From RGIG8244 sp045592785 (GTDB taxonomy: Bacteria; Verrucomicrobiota; Lentisphaeria; Victivallales; UBA1829), in contig JAZNVL010000017.1 of the NCBI GenBank assembly GCA_045592785.1, forward strand, positions 5,775 through 69,774: a stretch of DNA of 64,000 nt, given 5' to 3'. The notes under the pieces were generated by a model. It saw nothing but the letters and a program-made list of their open reading frames with translations. It ran no database searches and was not told the origin of the DNA. Shown one piece after another: positions 26,388-35,415 of this stretch (position 1 is the first letter of the stretch; the number at the start of each line of letters is the position of its first letter). A program made the translations under genes and the position numbers.

Positions 26388-27761
26388 TCAATTCCGGATC
26401 CGGTTACGGATGATCGGAGCAAGTACCGGGCGGAACCCGACACCGTTATTCTTTTCATTGGGCGGCATGAAGTCCCGGTGCGCCGGGCGCAGTTTACGGG
26501 GCACAACACCCCAGGAGCCGCCGCGGATGACTTTACAGGGCAGTTCGGTATCCCATGTGCCGTCATCAAAGGGACGCAGTTGTGTGTAAACGACGGTTAC
26601 CGGGGTATTCTGTACCGGGCTGACCGTCACTTTGCTGTCCAGATAAGTGTAAGGGGAATACCAGTCATAACACCATTCCGCCACATTGCCGAGCATGTCA
26701 TACAGTCCCCAGGCATTGGGCTTGAAGGAACACACGGGAGCGGAAACGAGATACTTGTCATTGGCGGCGGGATCATCCAGGGCGGTCAAACGCCAGTCGA
26801 ACTGCTTTGCGGAGCGGACATCCAACCCGTTGACATACAGTCCGCCTGTTTTCCCGAAGGAATCACCCCAGGGATAAACAGTATCGGTCCCGGCGCGGCA
26901 CGCGTATTCCCATTCTGCTTCGGTGGGCAGACGGTATTCATAGCCGGCGGGGATACGCCCTGCGTTCCGTTCCAGTTCGGTAAGTTTCTTGCAATAGAGC
27001 ATAGCCTGATCCCACCGGACAGCGCACGCGGGCTGATCGGGAGTATCCAGAGTATATTCACCCCATTCCGCCACCTGGAACGTGGGGATGATCTTCCGGA
27101 TCTGCCAGAACGTGACTTCGGTCCGGGCAATCCAGAATTGATCGGCAATGGTGATCTCCCGCTGCGGCACTTCCGCTTTGGACAAGCCTTCCTGCGACTT
27201 ATTGGAACGTCCCAGTTTGAACTTGCCATCGGGGATATGGACCATATCCAACATTCCACTGCGGCAAATGAAGTCCATGCCCTTCTGTCCGGGGGACGTG
27301 ACCGCGGGAAATGAGTTCTGCAGGATGCGTTCGTATTCCAGGTTCCGCCGTGAGACTTCGCTGCGTGTTTCGGGGGCGCGGGTTGCGAGCATATCGGCGT
27401 AGCGGAACGCTTTCGCGGCGGCCTGTTCTTTTTCGTAAGGTTTTTTCTTTGGATCCTGGAACGTCGCTTCCAGTTTATCCAGGATACGGAATTGTCCGGC
27501 GATCCATTGTTTCCGTGCTTTCTGTGACTGGAAATAACGGCAGAGTCCCACCGCAGTCAGTGCGATCGCGCCGAGGATGACCAGTGACATAAAGATCCGG
27601 AAGATCCGCATTTTATGAGCTTCGTGCTGGATAATGGTCTGGAGTTCCGGATTGAACTTGCTCATCCTTGCGCCCCGGACTTTTTCCGGATTTTTTTTCT
27701 GGAACAGGCTGTGCGGTTTGAATTTTACGCTTTCCTGTTCCTGTGTATTCTTTTCATCCAT
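26388..27761 (-). CDS. Membrane-anchored FGE/SUMF1-fold protein, probably non-catalytic
   Basis: A 457-residue protein with a Lys-rich N-terminus, one membrane helix (FRIFMSLVILGAIALTAVGL) near residue 55, a helical linker, then a formylglycine-generating-enzyme fold from ~165. Marks of the fold: VHIPDGKFKLG, ARTEVTFWQI, RLPTEAEWEYACRAG, NAWGLYDMLGNVAEWCYDW, VIRGGSWG and GVGFRPVLA. The two cysteines that true FGE uses after RGGS are missing here (GVVPRKLR), so sulfatase activation is unlikely. The stop touches the mutS ribosome site. A structural or ligand-binding role at the inner membrane is plausible. Confidence 0.85.
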   Translation of the reverse strand: MDEKNTQEQESVKFKPHSLFQKKNPEKVRGARMSKFNPELQTIIQHEAHKMRIFRIFMSLVILGAIALTAVGLCRYFQSQKARKQWIAGQFRILDKLEATFQDPKKKPYEKEQAAAKAFRYADMLATRAPETRSEVSRRNLEYERILQNSFPAVTSPGQKGMDFICRSGMLDMVHIPDGKFKLGRSNKSQEGLSKAEVPQREITIADQFWIARTEVTFWQIRKIIPTFQVAEWGEYTLDTPDQPACAVRWDQAMLYCKKLTELERNAGRIPAGYEYRLPTEAEWEYACRAGTDTVYPWGDSFGKTGGLYVNGLDVRSAKQFDWRLTALDDPAANDKYLVSAPVCSFKPNAWGLYDMLGNVAEWCYDWYSPYTYLDSKVTVSPVQNTPVTVVYTQLRPFDDGTWDTELPCKVIRGGSWGVVPRKLRPAHRDFMPPNEKNNGVGFRPVLAPIIRNRIRN

Positions 27762-27787
27762 AGATCACCTGACTGTTGTCCGGAGGC

Positions 27788-29428
27788 TTATTGCAGTTCG
27801 TTCTGTTTGGCGACCAGCTGATCGGCGCCGTACATTTTCCGCAGTTTGGGCTTTTCGATCTTGCCCGTGGGATTCCGCGGGACTTCGGCGAAAATGATCT
27901 TGCGGGGTCTCTGATAACGGGGCAGACCGATGCAGAAATCCTGGACTTCCGATTCTGTCAGCGTGGCACCTTCCTTCACCGAAATGATGGCGGCGGCGAT
28001 CTCACCCAGACGGGGATCCGGGAGTCCGATCACGGCAACGTCTTTGATGGCGTTGTGTTTCCGGAGGAAGTCTTCGATCTGTACGGGATACAGGTTCTCC
28101 CCGCCGGAAATGATCACGTCTTTCTTCCGATCAACAAAATAGATGAACCCGTCTTCGGATTCCTCCGCCATGTCACCGGTATACAGCCAGCCGTCGTCGG
28201 AAAGCACTTCCGCCGTTGCTTTTTCATCTTTGTAATAACACTTCATCACGCCGGGTCCCTTGATCGCCAGTTCGCCGACGGAACCGCGCGGTACGGGATT
28301 GCGTTTATCATCCACGATCATGGTCTTCCAGCCATACCCGGCGACACCGATGGCGCCCACATGGTCGATATTTTCGATGCCCAGATGTACGGCACCGGGC
28401 CCGATGGATTCGCTCAACCCGTAATTGGTATCGTAATCGTGATGGGGGAAGATCGCCTTCCAGCGTTTGATGAGACTGGGCGGGACAGGTTGCGCACCGA
28501 TGTGCATCAACCGCCACTGATCCAGTTTGTAATCATCCAGTTTGATGGCATCGCGGTCGATGGCATCCAGAATATCCTGTGCCCAGGGGACCAGGAGCCA
28601 CACCACAGTACAGCGTTCTTCGGAGACTGCCTGAATGATCCATTCGGGCTTGGTCCCTTTGAGCAGAACAGCTTTCCCGCCCACCAGGAAACTGCCGAAC
28701 CAGTGCATCTTCGCGCCGGTATGGTAAAGCGGAGGGATACAGAGGAAGACGTCATCCCGTGTCTGCTTGTGGTGATTCTGTTCCACTTTGCAGGAGAAGG
28801 AAAGACTTTCGTGATTATGCAGGATCGCCTTGGGGAACCCGGTGGTCCCGGAAGAGAAATAAATGGCGGCATCTTCGGATTCGGTCAGCGGGATCGCGGG
28901 GGATTTGCTGGAACAATAGGAAGCATAGCCGTAATAAGATTCTGCGAAAGAGGGACAGTCTTCGCCCACATAAAGGAGGGTTTTGACTCTGGGGATCCGG
29001 TCACAAATGGCTTCCACACGTCCGGTGAATGTGGGGCCGAAGATAAGGACATCCACATCTGCCAGTTCGAGACAGTATTTGATCTCTTCGGCGGTGTAGC
29101 GGAAATTGAGGGGGACCGCGACGGCACCGCTTTTGAGTATACCGAAATAGATGGGGAGCCATTCCAGACAGTTCATGAGGAGAATGGCGACCTTGTTTCC
29201 TTTGGTGATATGTCTTGTGAGGAGCAGATTCGCCAGCCGGTTTGCTTTGTGATCGAACTCTTTCCATGTGATTTCGGAGCGGAACGAATCACTGCGTGAC
29301 GGTTCCATGAGTGAAAATTCCCGCCAGGTGACGTGTCTGGCATCCATTTCCTGCGGGTTGAGTTCCACCAATGCTACGTCATCGCCGTAGAGTTTTGCAT
29401 TCATTTCGAGAATATCTGTAATAGGCAT
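27788..29428 (-). CDS. AMP-forming acyl-CoA synthetase/ligase family protein
   Basis: A 546-residue ANL-superfamily enzyme that activates a carboxylic acid as acyl-AMP, usually then acyl-CoA. Visible: YFSSGTTGFPKAILHN near residue 180 (P-loop A3), YGLSESIG near 320, GWLYTGDMAEESEDG near 410, DRKKDVIISGGENLYP near 430, and NPTGKIEKPKL near 525 with the catalytic Lys. The SGGENLYPVQIE form is typical of fatty-acyl and aryl-CoA ligases. The substrate is not determined. It sits 15 bp after a small HTH regulator gene, within the ilvE-mutS run. Confidence 0.88.
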   Translation of the reverse strand: MPITDILEMNAKLYGDDVALVELNPQEMDARHVTWREFSLMEPSRSDSFRSEITWKEFDHKANRLANLLLTRHITKGNKVAILLMNCLEWLPIYFGILKSGAVAVPLNFRYTAEEIKYCLELADVDVLIFGPTFTGRVEAICDRIPRVKTLLYVGEDCPSFAESYYGYASYCSSKSPAIPLTESEDAAIYFSSGTTGFPKAILHNHESLSFSCKVEQNHHKQTRDDVFLCIPPLYHTGAKMHWFGSFLVGGKAVLLKGTKPEWIIQAVSEERCTVVWLLVPWAQDILDAIDRDAIKLDDYKLDQWRLMHIGAQPVPPSLIKRWKAIFPHHDYDTNYGLSESIGPGAVHLGIENIDHVGAIGVAGYGWKTMIVDDKRNPVPRGSVGELAIKGPGVMKCYYKDEKATAEVLSDDGWLYTGDMAEESEDGFIYFVDRKKDVIISGGENLYPVQIEDFLRKHNAIKDVAVIGLPDPRLGEIAAAIISVKEGATLTESEVQDFCIGLPRYQRPRKIIFAEVPRNPTGKIEKPKLRKMYGADQLVAKQNELQ

Positions 29429-29443
29429 CGCTTGCTTCCTTGC

Positions 29444-29818
29444 TTACTGGTTGTCCTCGGCATCTTCTGCCTGTTGTCTGGCGCGGAGATGTTTCTTTGC
29501 CAGTTCAATGATTTCCAGAAGTTTCTGGTATTGGACATCGGGCGGCAGTTCATCAAAAGCATCCAGAAGGATCTTCTGGTCGGCAGTCAATTCCAATCCA
29601 TGCTTCACTTTTTCGGAAGCACTCCGGGGAAGATACGCCTGGATCACAGGCTGGATCTTATCCCATGTTTCCTGGGGGATGTTTTTGGTCTCTCTGCGCA
29701 TATATTTGGAAACGGTATTTGCACTGACATTGACGAACCGGGCGAAATCCTGAATGGAATCGAACCCGTCTTCGATGCACCCGTGCAGTGCCTTGATGAT
29801 ATCATCGGTCAACTTCAT
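29444..29818 (-). CDS. Small helix-turn-helix DNA-binding protein
   Basis: A 124-residue protein. Residues ~18-45 (SIQDFARFVNVSANTVSKYMRRE) match a XRE/phage-repressor-like helix-turn-helix; the rest is helical with a Glu/Asp/Gln-rich tail. No ligand domain is evident. It lies between ilvE (22 bp upstream) and the acyl ligase gene, so it may regulate this run, but that is inference from position. Confidence 0.75.
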   Translation of the reverse strand: MKLTDDIIKALHGCIEDGFDSIQDFARFVNVSANTVSKYMRRETKNIPQETWDKIQPVIQAYLPRSASEKVKHGLELTADQKILLDAFDELPPDVQYQKLLEIIELAKKHLRARQQAEDAEDNQ

Positions 29819-29840
29819 GATGAACTGCCTCCTTCCGGCA

Positions 29841-30869
29841 TCAGACTTCCATCAGCCAGCCGTGCGTGTCTTCCACTTCACCGTACTGGATCCCGGTCAA
29901 ACGGTCGTAGAGTTTTTTGGAAACCGGACCGCAATCGTTGCAGTATTCGAAGACTTTATCGCCGTAAGTGATGGAAGAGATGGGTGTGATGACCACAGCG
30001 GTACCGCAAGCCGCGACTTCCACGAAATCCGCCAGTTCATCCACATGGATCGGGCGTTTTTCCACGGTGATACCCAGGTCGGCAGCCACCTGCATCAGCG
30101 ACATATTCGTGACGCTGGGGAGGATGGAGGCGGAATCGCTGGTGACGTATTTTCCGTCTTTCGTGATCGCCAGGAAGTTACTGGTCCCGAACTCATCGAT
30201 GTATTTGTGTTCCTTCGGATCCAGGAAGAGCGGAATGGGGAATCCGCGCTGTTTCGCCAACTTGGCAGGCATCAGACTGGCACCGTAGTTCCCGGCAACT
30301 TTGTAACGGCCCATACCAAGCGGTGCCGCACGGTCATAATCTTCAACGATGAGGGACGGCACGCCATGGAGTCCGCCTTTGTAATATGCGCCCACAGGCA
30401 TGACCATCACGAGGAAGTCATACATATCGGCGGGAGCCACCCCGATCTGGGGACCGGTCCCGATATAGAGCGGGCGGATATAGAGAGAGCCGCCGGAACC
30501 ATAGGGCGGGACGTAATCGATGTTATCGCGGACGACCCGGCGGATGGCATCGCAGAACATTTCTTCGGGGATCTCGGGGGAGATGAGCTGATGCACGGTG
30601 CTGTTCATGCGTGCGCCGTTCGCCTGGGGGCGGAATACGCGTACTTTTCCATCTTTGCAGCGGAACGCCTTCAATCCTTCGAAGGCAGCCTGTCCGTAAT
30701 GGAGACAGGTGGCGGCGATGGACATGTTGATGTAATGATCGCCGGAAAGAGTTCCCTGACTCCAGGCGCCGTCTTTCCAGGTGTAACGGATGTGAGAGCG
30801 GACCGGCGTATACTGGAATCCGAGGGATGCCCAGTCAATGTCGGTTCTTGGTTCGCAGTTGCATGTCAT
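29841..30869 (-). CDS. ilvE: Branched-chain amino acid aminotransferase
   Basis: Fold-type IV PLP aminotransferase for the last step to Leu, Ile and Val. I start at 30869 (MTCNCEPRTDIDW), which leaves a 342-residue protein with a GGAG site and keeps the promoter outside the gene. Visible: GQAAFEGLKAFR, SLYIRPLYIGTGPQIGVAP, KVAGNYGASLMPAKLAKQRG near residue 190 with the PLP Lys, and DEFGTSNFLAI near 220. The length and GTSN/ACGTA motifs fit the long IlvE class. It leads the minus-strand run and has a consensus promoter. Confidence 0.94.
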   Translation of the reverse strand: MTCNCEPRTDIDWASLGFQYTPVRSHIRYTWKDGAWSQGTLSGDHYINMSIAATCLHYGQAAFEGLKAFRCKDGKVRVFRPQANGARMNSTVHQLISPEIPEEMFCDAIRRVVRDNIDYVPPYGSGGSLYIRPLYIGTGPQIGVAPADMYDFLVMVMPVGAYYKGGLHGVPSLIVEDYDRAAPLGMGRYKVAGNYGASLMPAKLAKQRGFPIPLFLDPKEHKYIDEFGTSNFLAITKDGKYVTSDSASILPSVTNMSLMQVAADLGITVEKRPIHVDELADFVEVAACGTAVVITPISSITYGDKVFEYCNDCGPVSKKLYDRLTGIQYGEVEDTHGWLMEV

Positions 30870-30941
30870 AATACATACTCCAATTTCTATTTTTTTATTT
30901 TTGGCATGATAATCACGCCGTTTTTTGACTAACATAGTAAC

Positions 30942-30970
30942 AATTTAACACCTTTTTCTGCATTTGTCAA
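30942..30970 (-). promoter_or_regulatory. Promoter of the ilvE run
   Basis: Minus strand: TTGACA (30970-30965), 17-bp spacer, TAAATT (30947-30942), about 70 bp before ilvE. Confidence 0.55.
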
Positions 30971-30989
30971 TTTTTTTTTAAAAAACTAA

Positions 30990-31018
30990 TTGAAAAAATG
31001 CCATTCAGGGTATAAATT
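30990..31018 (+). promoter_or_regulatory. Promoter of the Pal lipoprotein gene
   Basis: TTGAAA (30990-30995), 17-bp spacer, TAAATT (31013-31018), 45 bp before the ATG. TATAAA at 31011 would give a 15-bp spacer. Confidence 0.5.
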
Positions 31019-31063
31019 TATATAGGTTTCTGAACAATCAACTAAAAATAGAAGGCTTTTTCC

Positions 31064-31714
31064 ATGAAAATTGCAAAAAATCTGTCGTTTGCAGTACTCG
31101 TCTGCATTTCCGCAACCATGACTACCGCTTGCAGCTGGTGGCAGGATGATAAAGAAGATGAGATCAATCAGTTCTATCAGCCCGATGACGGAATCGTGAA
31201 GGCTCGGGATCAGATCGGTACCGGTGATGGATTCGGTGATGACAGTATCGATCTGACCGGGTTGGATGGTACCGATGGAGGTACGGACAAAGACGGCGTC
31301 GGCGAATGGGGCGAAGATCCCGGGATCAACGGTGCGGATTACATCGAAGGATTCGGTGCCCGGATCCCCGGTGTGGAATTTGAACCGCTGTACTTCCTTT
31401 TCGACCAGGATCTTATTCTGCAGACCGAAGAATATAAACTCAATGCTGTGGTGGATTACCTGAAAAACAATGCAAAAGCCGGCGTTGTCATTGAGGGGAA
31501 CTGCGACAGCCGCGGTACCACCGAATACAACCGTGCGCTCGGTGAAAAACGCGCCATCATTGCCAAGACTTATCTGATCAATCACGGCATCGCCGAAACC
31601 CGGATCAAAACCGTCAGCTACGGCGAAGAACGTCCCGCCCAGCCCGGTGAAACCGAAGAAGCACACAGCTACAACCGTCGCGATGAATTCGTTCCGGTGT
31701 ATCTGAAAAAATAA
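31064..31714 (+). CDS. pal: Peptidoglycan-associated (Pal/OmpA-C) lipoprotein
   Basis: A 216-residue outer-membrane lipoprotein. The signal peptide ends in a lipobox-like TTAC with Cys near residue 23. An acidic, Gly/Asp-rich linker (~30-95) follows, then an OmpA C-terminal domain: LYFLFDQDLIL, VVIEGNCDSRGTTEYNRALGEKRA near 145-168 with the peptidoglycan-binding Asp and Arg, and IKTVSYGEERPA. It tethers the outer membrane to the wall, as in the Tol-Pal system. No tol genes are in the window. The acidic linker is longer than in enterobacterial Pal. Confidence 0.88.
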   Translation: MKIAKNLSFAVLVCISATMTTACSWWQDDKEDEINQFYQPDDGIVKARDQIGTGDGFGDDSIDLTGLDGTDGGTDKDGVGEWGEDPGINGADYIEGFGARIPGVEFEPLYFLFDQDLILQTEEYKLNAVVDYLKNNAKAGVVIEGNCDSRGTTEYNRALGEKRAIIAKTYLINHGIAETRIKTVSYGEERPAQPGETEEAHSYNRRDEFVPVYLKK

Positions 31715-31738
31715 TATTCCAAAAACAGGAGAAATAAC

Positions 31739-32773
31739 ATGATGAAAAAGCTCATCCTCGGTTCCATGATCGCAGTTGCTGCGGTCTTCGCTGCGCCCGT
31801 TTTCGCACAAAAAGCTCCGGCTGTTCCGGCAAATACTGCATCCCTGCTGAAACTGATCCCCGCAGATTCCCAGTTCGCTTTTTCCGGTAACGGTTCTGCT
31901 ATTGTCAACAGCAAATTCCTCAATAAACTGGCCGAAATGTTCGCCCAGAAAACGATCACTGCTCTCCTGCAGGAAAACGGTGTCAATGCCGATGATATGA
32001 ACAGTGTCACGGTTGGTGCGGTCAAGTTTATCGATGTGAAGAAAGGGAAAGTTGAAGTGACCGGTGCCACCAAATACAGCAGAAATAATGCGGAAAAATT
32101 GTTTGACAATATGGTCAAAGAATCAAAAGAAGAGCTGGCAAAAGAAAAGGAAGCGGTCACACTGAAAGAAATCAAAGTCGACGGGCGGAAAGCCATCACT
32201 TTGAATGGAGTGAAAGATGGTTATGCGTTTTCCGCATTGATCATTCAGGCTTCTCCCGATACCATCCAGTTCCGGATCGGCGTGGGTGAAGGTGTTGTGC
32301 CTGCACAGAAACTCATTCCTTTCCTCGGGACTCCTTGCAAACTGGCAGCCTCTCTCAATCTCAAGAGTGCTTTCTCTATCGCTCTCAATATGGAAAATGT
32401 GATGAAACTCATGTCAACGGAAGAAGCGCAGAACAATCCCATGCTGGCAGGGTTGTCCCTTGTCGCTCTGAATGTCGAAGAAACACAGGATTCCGTCAAG
32501 GCAAAGCTGGATATTACGACCAGCACCGTGGATGCCGCACCCATGTATCAGATGCAGGCTGCTCAAATGCTGGAAATGTGCAAGCAGGATCCCAACACCA
32601 AAGCATTTGCCGATGCCGTTACAATGAAACTTGATGCCAATGTTCTTACCCTCCAGGCAGTATTCCCCACTGCCATGCTGCTGGAAAAGATCGTGGAAGC
32701 ACAGAAAGCCGCCGCTCAAAAGCAGGCGGCGCCCGCCGCTGCCCCGGCCCCGGCTCCCGCGCCCGCGAAATAA
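31739..32773 (+). CDS. Exported protein with Ala/Pro tail, function unknown
   Basis: A 344-residue protein with a clear signal peptide cleaved near AFA/VFA-QKA (residue ~23). The mature part alternates strands and helices (LIPADSQFAFSGNGSAIV, KVEVTGATKYSRNNAEKLF, NVEETQDSVKAKLDITT) and ends in an Ala/Pro-rich tail with repeated PAPA. It starts 24 bp after the Pal gene and ends in a terminator, so the two form one unit. I do not recognise the family; a periplasmic location is likely. Confidence 0.75.
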   Translation: MMKKLILGSMIAVAAVFAAPVFAQKAPAVPANTASLLKLIPADSQFAFSGNGSAIVNSKFLNKLAEMFAQKTITALLQENGVNADDMNSVTVGAVKFIDVKKGKVEVTGATKYSRNNAEKLFDNMVKESKEELAKEKEAVTLKEIKVDGRKAITLNGVKDGYAFSALIIQASPDTIQFRIGVGEGVVPAQKLIPFLGTPCKLAASLNLKSAFSIALNMENVMKLMSTEEAQNNPMLAGLSLVALNVEETQDSVKAKLDITTSTVDAAPMYQMQAAQMLEMCKQDPNTKAFADAVTMKLDANVLTLQAVFPTAMLLEKIVEAQKAAAQKQAAPAAAPAPAPAPAK

Positions 32774-32796
32774 GTTTTACTGTATCAAACAACATC

Positions 32797-32830
32797 AAGA
32801 CTGCCGGAACGCTCCCGGCAGTCTTTTTTT
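32797..32830 (+). terminator. Terminator upstream of pepF
   Basis: An 11-bp perfect stem (32797-32807 with 32815-32825), 7-nt loop and T run to 32830. The pepF ribosome site follows directly. Confidence 0.9.
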
Positions 32831-32846
32831 TCGAAAGGATCTTTTT

Positions 32847-34646
32847 ATGGCTGACCTTCTCAAACATTCCCAGGTCGATGAATCCATGACCTGGGACCTC
32901 ACGGATCTTTATCCCGATGCAAAAGCATGGGAGGATGATTTCAAACGGCTGGATGAGGCCCTGGCGCAGTTTCTGAAATGGCAGGGACATCTCGGTGACT
33001 CTCCGGAGTCGCTCCTTGCCGCGTTCAAAGACTCCGATGCCCTCGGCAGACTGGAAGAAAAACTCTACACTTACGCTCATTTGCGTAAGGATGAAGATAC
33101 CACCGACTCCAATGCCGGCGGAAGATGCAGCCGTATCGAAGCAAAAGCCGCCGAAATCAGCGGGCAGACCGCATGGTTCGATCCCGAACTGATGCAGATC
33201 CCTGTGGAAAAGTTCGAACAGTTCCGCAACGATCCCATTCTGGCTTTTTACAAACGTACTTTGGATGAAACGGAACGGGAACGGCCTCACACATTGAGCA
33301 GTGCGGAGGAACGGATCCTGGGAATGAGTTCCGATGTCTTCGGCACATCACACCGGGTCTTTTCCCTGCTGAACGATGCCGATCTCAAATTTCCGAAAAT
33401 CAAAAATGAGGAAGGGAAACGGGTCACGCTTTCGCACGGGACCTACCGGAAATATATGGAGTCTTCCAACCGGGATGTACGCCGTGCTGCGTTCCGCGGA
33501 CTGCATAAGACTTTCGGCGATTTCCGCAATACCTTTGCCAATCTGCTGGAATCCACTGTGAAAGCCAACTGTCTTTCTGCAAAACTGCGCCATTATCCGG
33601 ATGCGTTGTCCGCCGCGTTGGCGGGGGCAAATATCCCCGTGGAAGTATACCGGACACTGATCAAAACCGTGCGGGCGAGTTTCCCCTCGTATTACCCGTA
33701 TTTTGCGTATCGCGCGGAACGCATGGGGTTGGAACAGTTGGAGATGTTTGATATTCAGAACAGCATCGTCACGGAAGTCCCGGAACGCAAATATTCCTGG
33801 CAGGAAGCAACGGAACTCGTCACGGCGGCATGTCGTCCGCTGGGTGAGGAATACCAACGGGAAATGCGTCATGCGTTCACCGATCGCTGGATCGACATCC
33901 CGGAATGTAAGGGAAAACGGTCCGGTGCTTATTCCTGGGGGTGTTATGACTCCAATCCCTACATGTTGCTCAATTTCAACGGGACATTGGACGATGTTTC
34001 CACGCTTGCCCATGAGCTGGGACACTCCATGCACAGTTATTTCTCCCACAAGAATCAGGAATACCATTACGCTTCCTATCATATTTTTGCGGCGGAGATC
34101 GCTTCCACCACCAACGAACTTCTGCTGCATCACAGCCTGATGCAGTCTTCCACCGATCCTGCATTCCGGGCGTATCTTCTGAATAATCTTCTGGATACCA
34201 TCCGGGGCACATTCTACCGTCAGACCATGTTCGCGGAATTCGAATTGATGCTCCATGAAAAATGCGAAGCCGGGGAACCGCTGACTGCCGATCTGCTCTG
34301 CGAAGAATACATGGCACTCAATGCGGCATATCACGGTCCCGCTGTGGCACAAACGCCGGAAGTCCGTTTCGAATGGGCGCGGATCCCCCATTTCCATTAC
34401 GGGTTCTATGTGTATCAGTATGCAACCGGGATCTCGGCGGCGGCAGCATTTGTCCGCAAGATCCTCGCCGGGGAAACGGAACCGTATTTGAACTTCCTGA
34501 AAGCCGGGGATTCCAGAGATGTGATGGATATAATGAAAGATGCCGGCGTGGACTTCACCACACCGGCACCTGCTGAAGCGACTGCGACTCTCTTTGCGGA
34601 GACGCTTTCCCAGTTGAAGACCACATTATCCGCTTGCGGAAAATAA
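32847..34646 (+). CDS. pepF: Oligoendopeptidase F (M3B zinc peptidase)
   Basis: A cytoplasmic zinc peptidase of 599 residues that trims short peptides. I start at 32847 (MADLLKHSQVDESMTWDLTDLY), preceded by AAAGGA. Visible: the PepF N-terminal pattern TWDLTDLYPD, the zinc motif LAHELGHSMHSYFS near residue 385, and downstream FAAEIASTTNELLL with the third zinc ligand Glu. C-terminal HFHYGFYVYQYATG is also typical. The terminator hairpin just ahead means its own promoter is not obvious and may be inside the preceding gene. Confidence 0.94.
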   Translation: MADLLKHSQVDESMTWDLTDLYPDAKAWEDDFKRLDEALAQFLKWQGHLGDSPESLLAAFKDSDALGRLEEKLYTYAHLRKDEDTTDSNAGGRCSRIEAKAAEISGQTAWFDPELMQIPVEKFEQFRNDPILAFYKRTLDETERERPHTLSSAEERILGMSSDVFGTSHRVFSLLNDADLKFPKIKNEEGKRVTLSHGTYRKYMESSNRDVRRAAFRGLHKTFGDFRNTFANLLESTVKANCLSAKLRHYPDALSAALAGANIPVEVYRTLIKTVRASFPSYYPYFAYRAERMGLEQLEMFDIQNSIVTEVPERKYSWQEATELVTAACRPLGEEYQREMRHAFTDRWIDIPECKGKRSGAYSWGCYDSNPYMLLNFNGTLDDVSTLAHELGHSMHSYFSHKNQEYHYASYHIFAAEIASTTNELLLHHSLMQSSTDPAFRAYLLNNLLDTIRGTFYRQTMFAEFELMLHEKCEAGEPLTADLLCEEYMALNAAYHGPAVAQTPEVRFEWARIPHFHYGFYVYQYATGISAAAAFVRKILAGETEPYLNFLKAGDSRDVMDIMKDAGVDFTTPAPAEATATLFAETLSQLKTTLSACGK

Positions 34647-34662
34647 GGTCTTTTCAAGGATC

Positions 34663-35415
34663 TTATTTTTCGCTTCCGCCACAGCTTCTGGCTCCATCAA
34701 TGGAGACACAGGTCCCGCTGATGTAAGCGCTGTTTTCGGAACTCAAAAACAGGATCAGATTCACCACTTCGATCACTTCCGCCGCTCTGCCCATAGGCGT
34801 TTTCATATTCGCCATGGCAGGGCGGGTCAACACCGGCCCCGGGGCGATGGCAACGGACCGGATCCCGCGGGATGCACCGTACAGCGCCAGGGATTTCGTC
34901 ATCCCGATCAAACCGGCTTTGGATGCGGCGTATTCCACCGATGCGGCACTGCCGGTCACACCGTCAACGGAACTCATATTGATAATGACACCGTGCTGGT
35001 TTTTGACCATGAGGGGCATGACGGCACGGGCAAAATACAATGCGCCGCGCAGGTTGACACCGATCCCCCATTCCAGGGTTTCGTATTTGATATTTTCGAA
35101 CTGCCAGTCATCCTGACACATCCGGGAGGAATTGCCCCCCGCCGCGTTCAGAAGGATATCCACTTTCCCGAAGGTTTCCTCCGTGAATTTGACGCAGTCT
35201 TCCACCTGATGCCAGTCACGGACATCCACCTGGAATGCAGCGGCTTTTCCGCCTGCTTCCCGGATCTTTGCCGCGGCTTCTTCCGCGCTTGCGCCGTTAT
35301 AGTCCGCAAGGACTACATTCGCACCGCGCCGTGCCATTTCCTGTGCGGTGAGCAGGGCCATGCCGGAGGCACCGCCGGTGAGGATCGCCGTTTTTCCTGA
35401 AAAATCAAGTTTCAT
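34663..35415 (-). CDS. SDR-family NAD(P)-dependent oxidoreductase
   Basis: A 250-residue classical short-chain dehydrogenase. Visible: LTGGASGMALLTAQEMARRG (TGxxxGxG nucleotide site, here GGASGMA), LLNAAGG (NNAG-like motif), the catalytic Ser in NMSSVDGVTG and YAASK with catalytic Tyr and Lys near 155. A C-terminal FLSSENSAYISGTCVSIDGA is typical of polyol or gluconate-type dehydrogenases. It is the last gene of a four-gene minus-strand operon and overlaps the gene before it by 4 bp. Confidence 0.88.
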   Translation of the reverse strand: MKLDFSGKTAILTGGASGMALLTAQEMARRGANVVLADYNGASAEEAAAKIREAGGKAAAFQVDVRDWHQVEDCVKFTEETFGKVDILLNAAGGNSSRMCQDDWQFENIKYETLEWGIGVNLRGALYFARAVMPLMVKNQHGVIINMSSVDGVTGSAASVEYAASKAGLIGMTKSLALYGASRGIRSVAIAPGPVLTRPAMANMKTPMGRAAEVIEVVNLILFLSSENSAYISGTCVSIDGARSCGGSEK

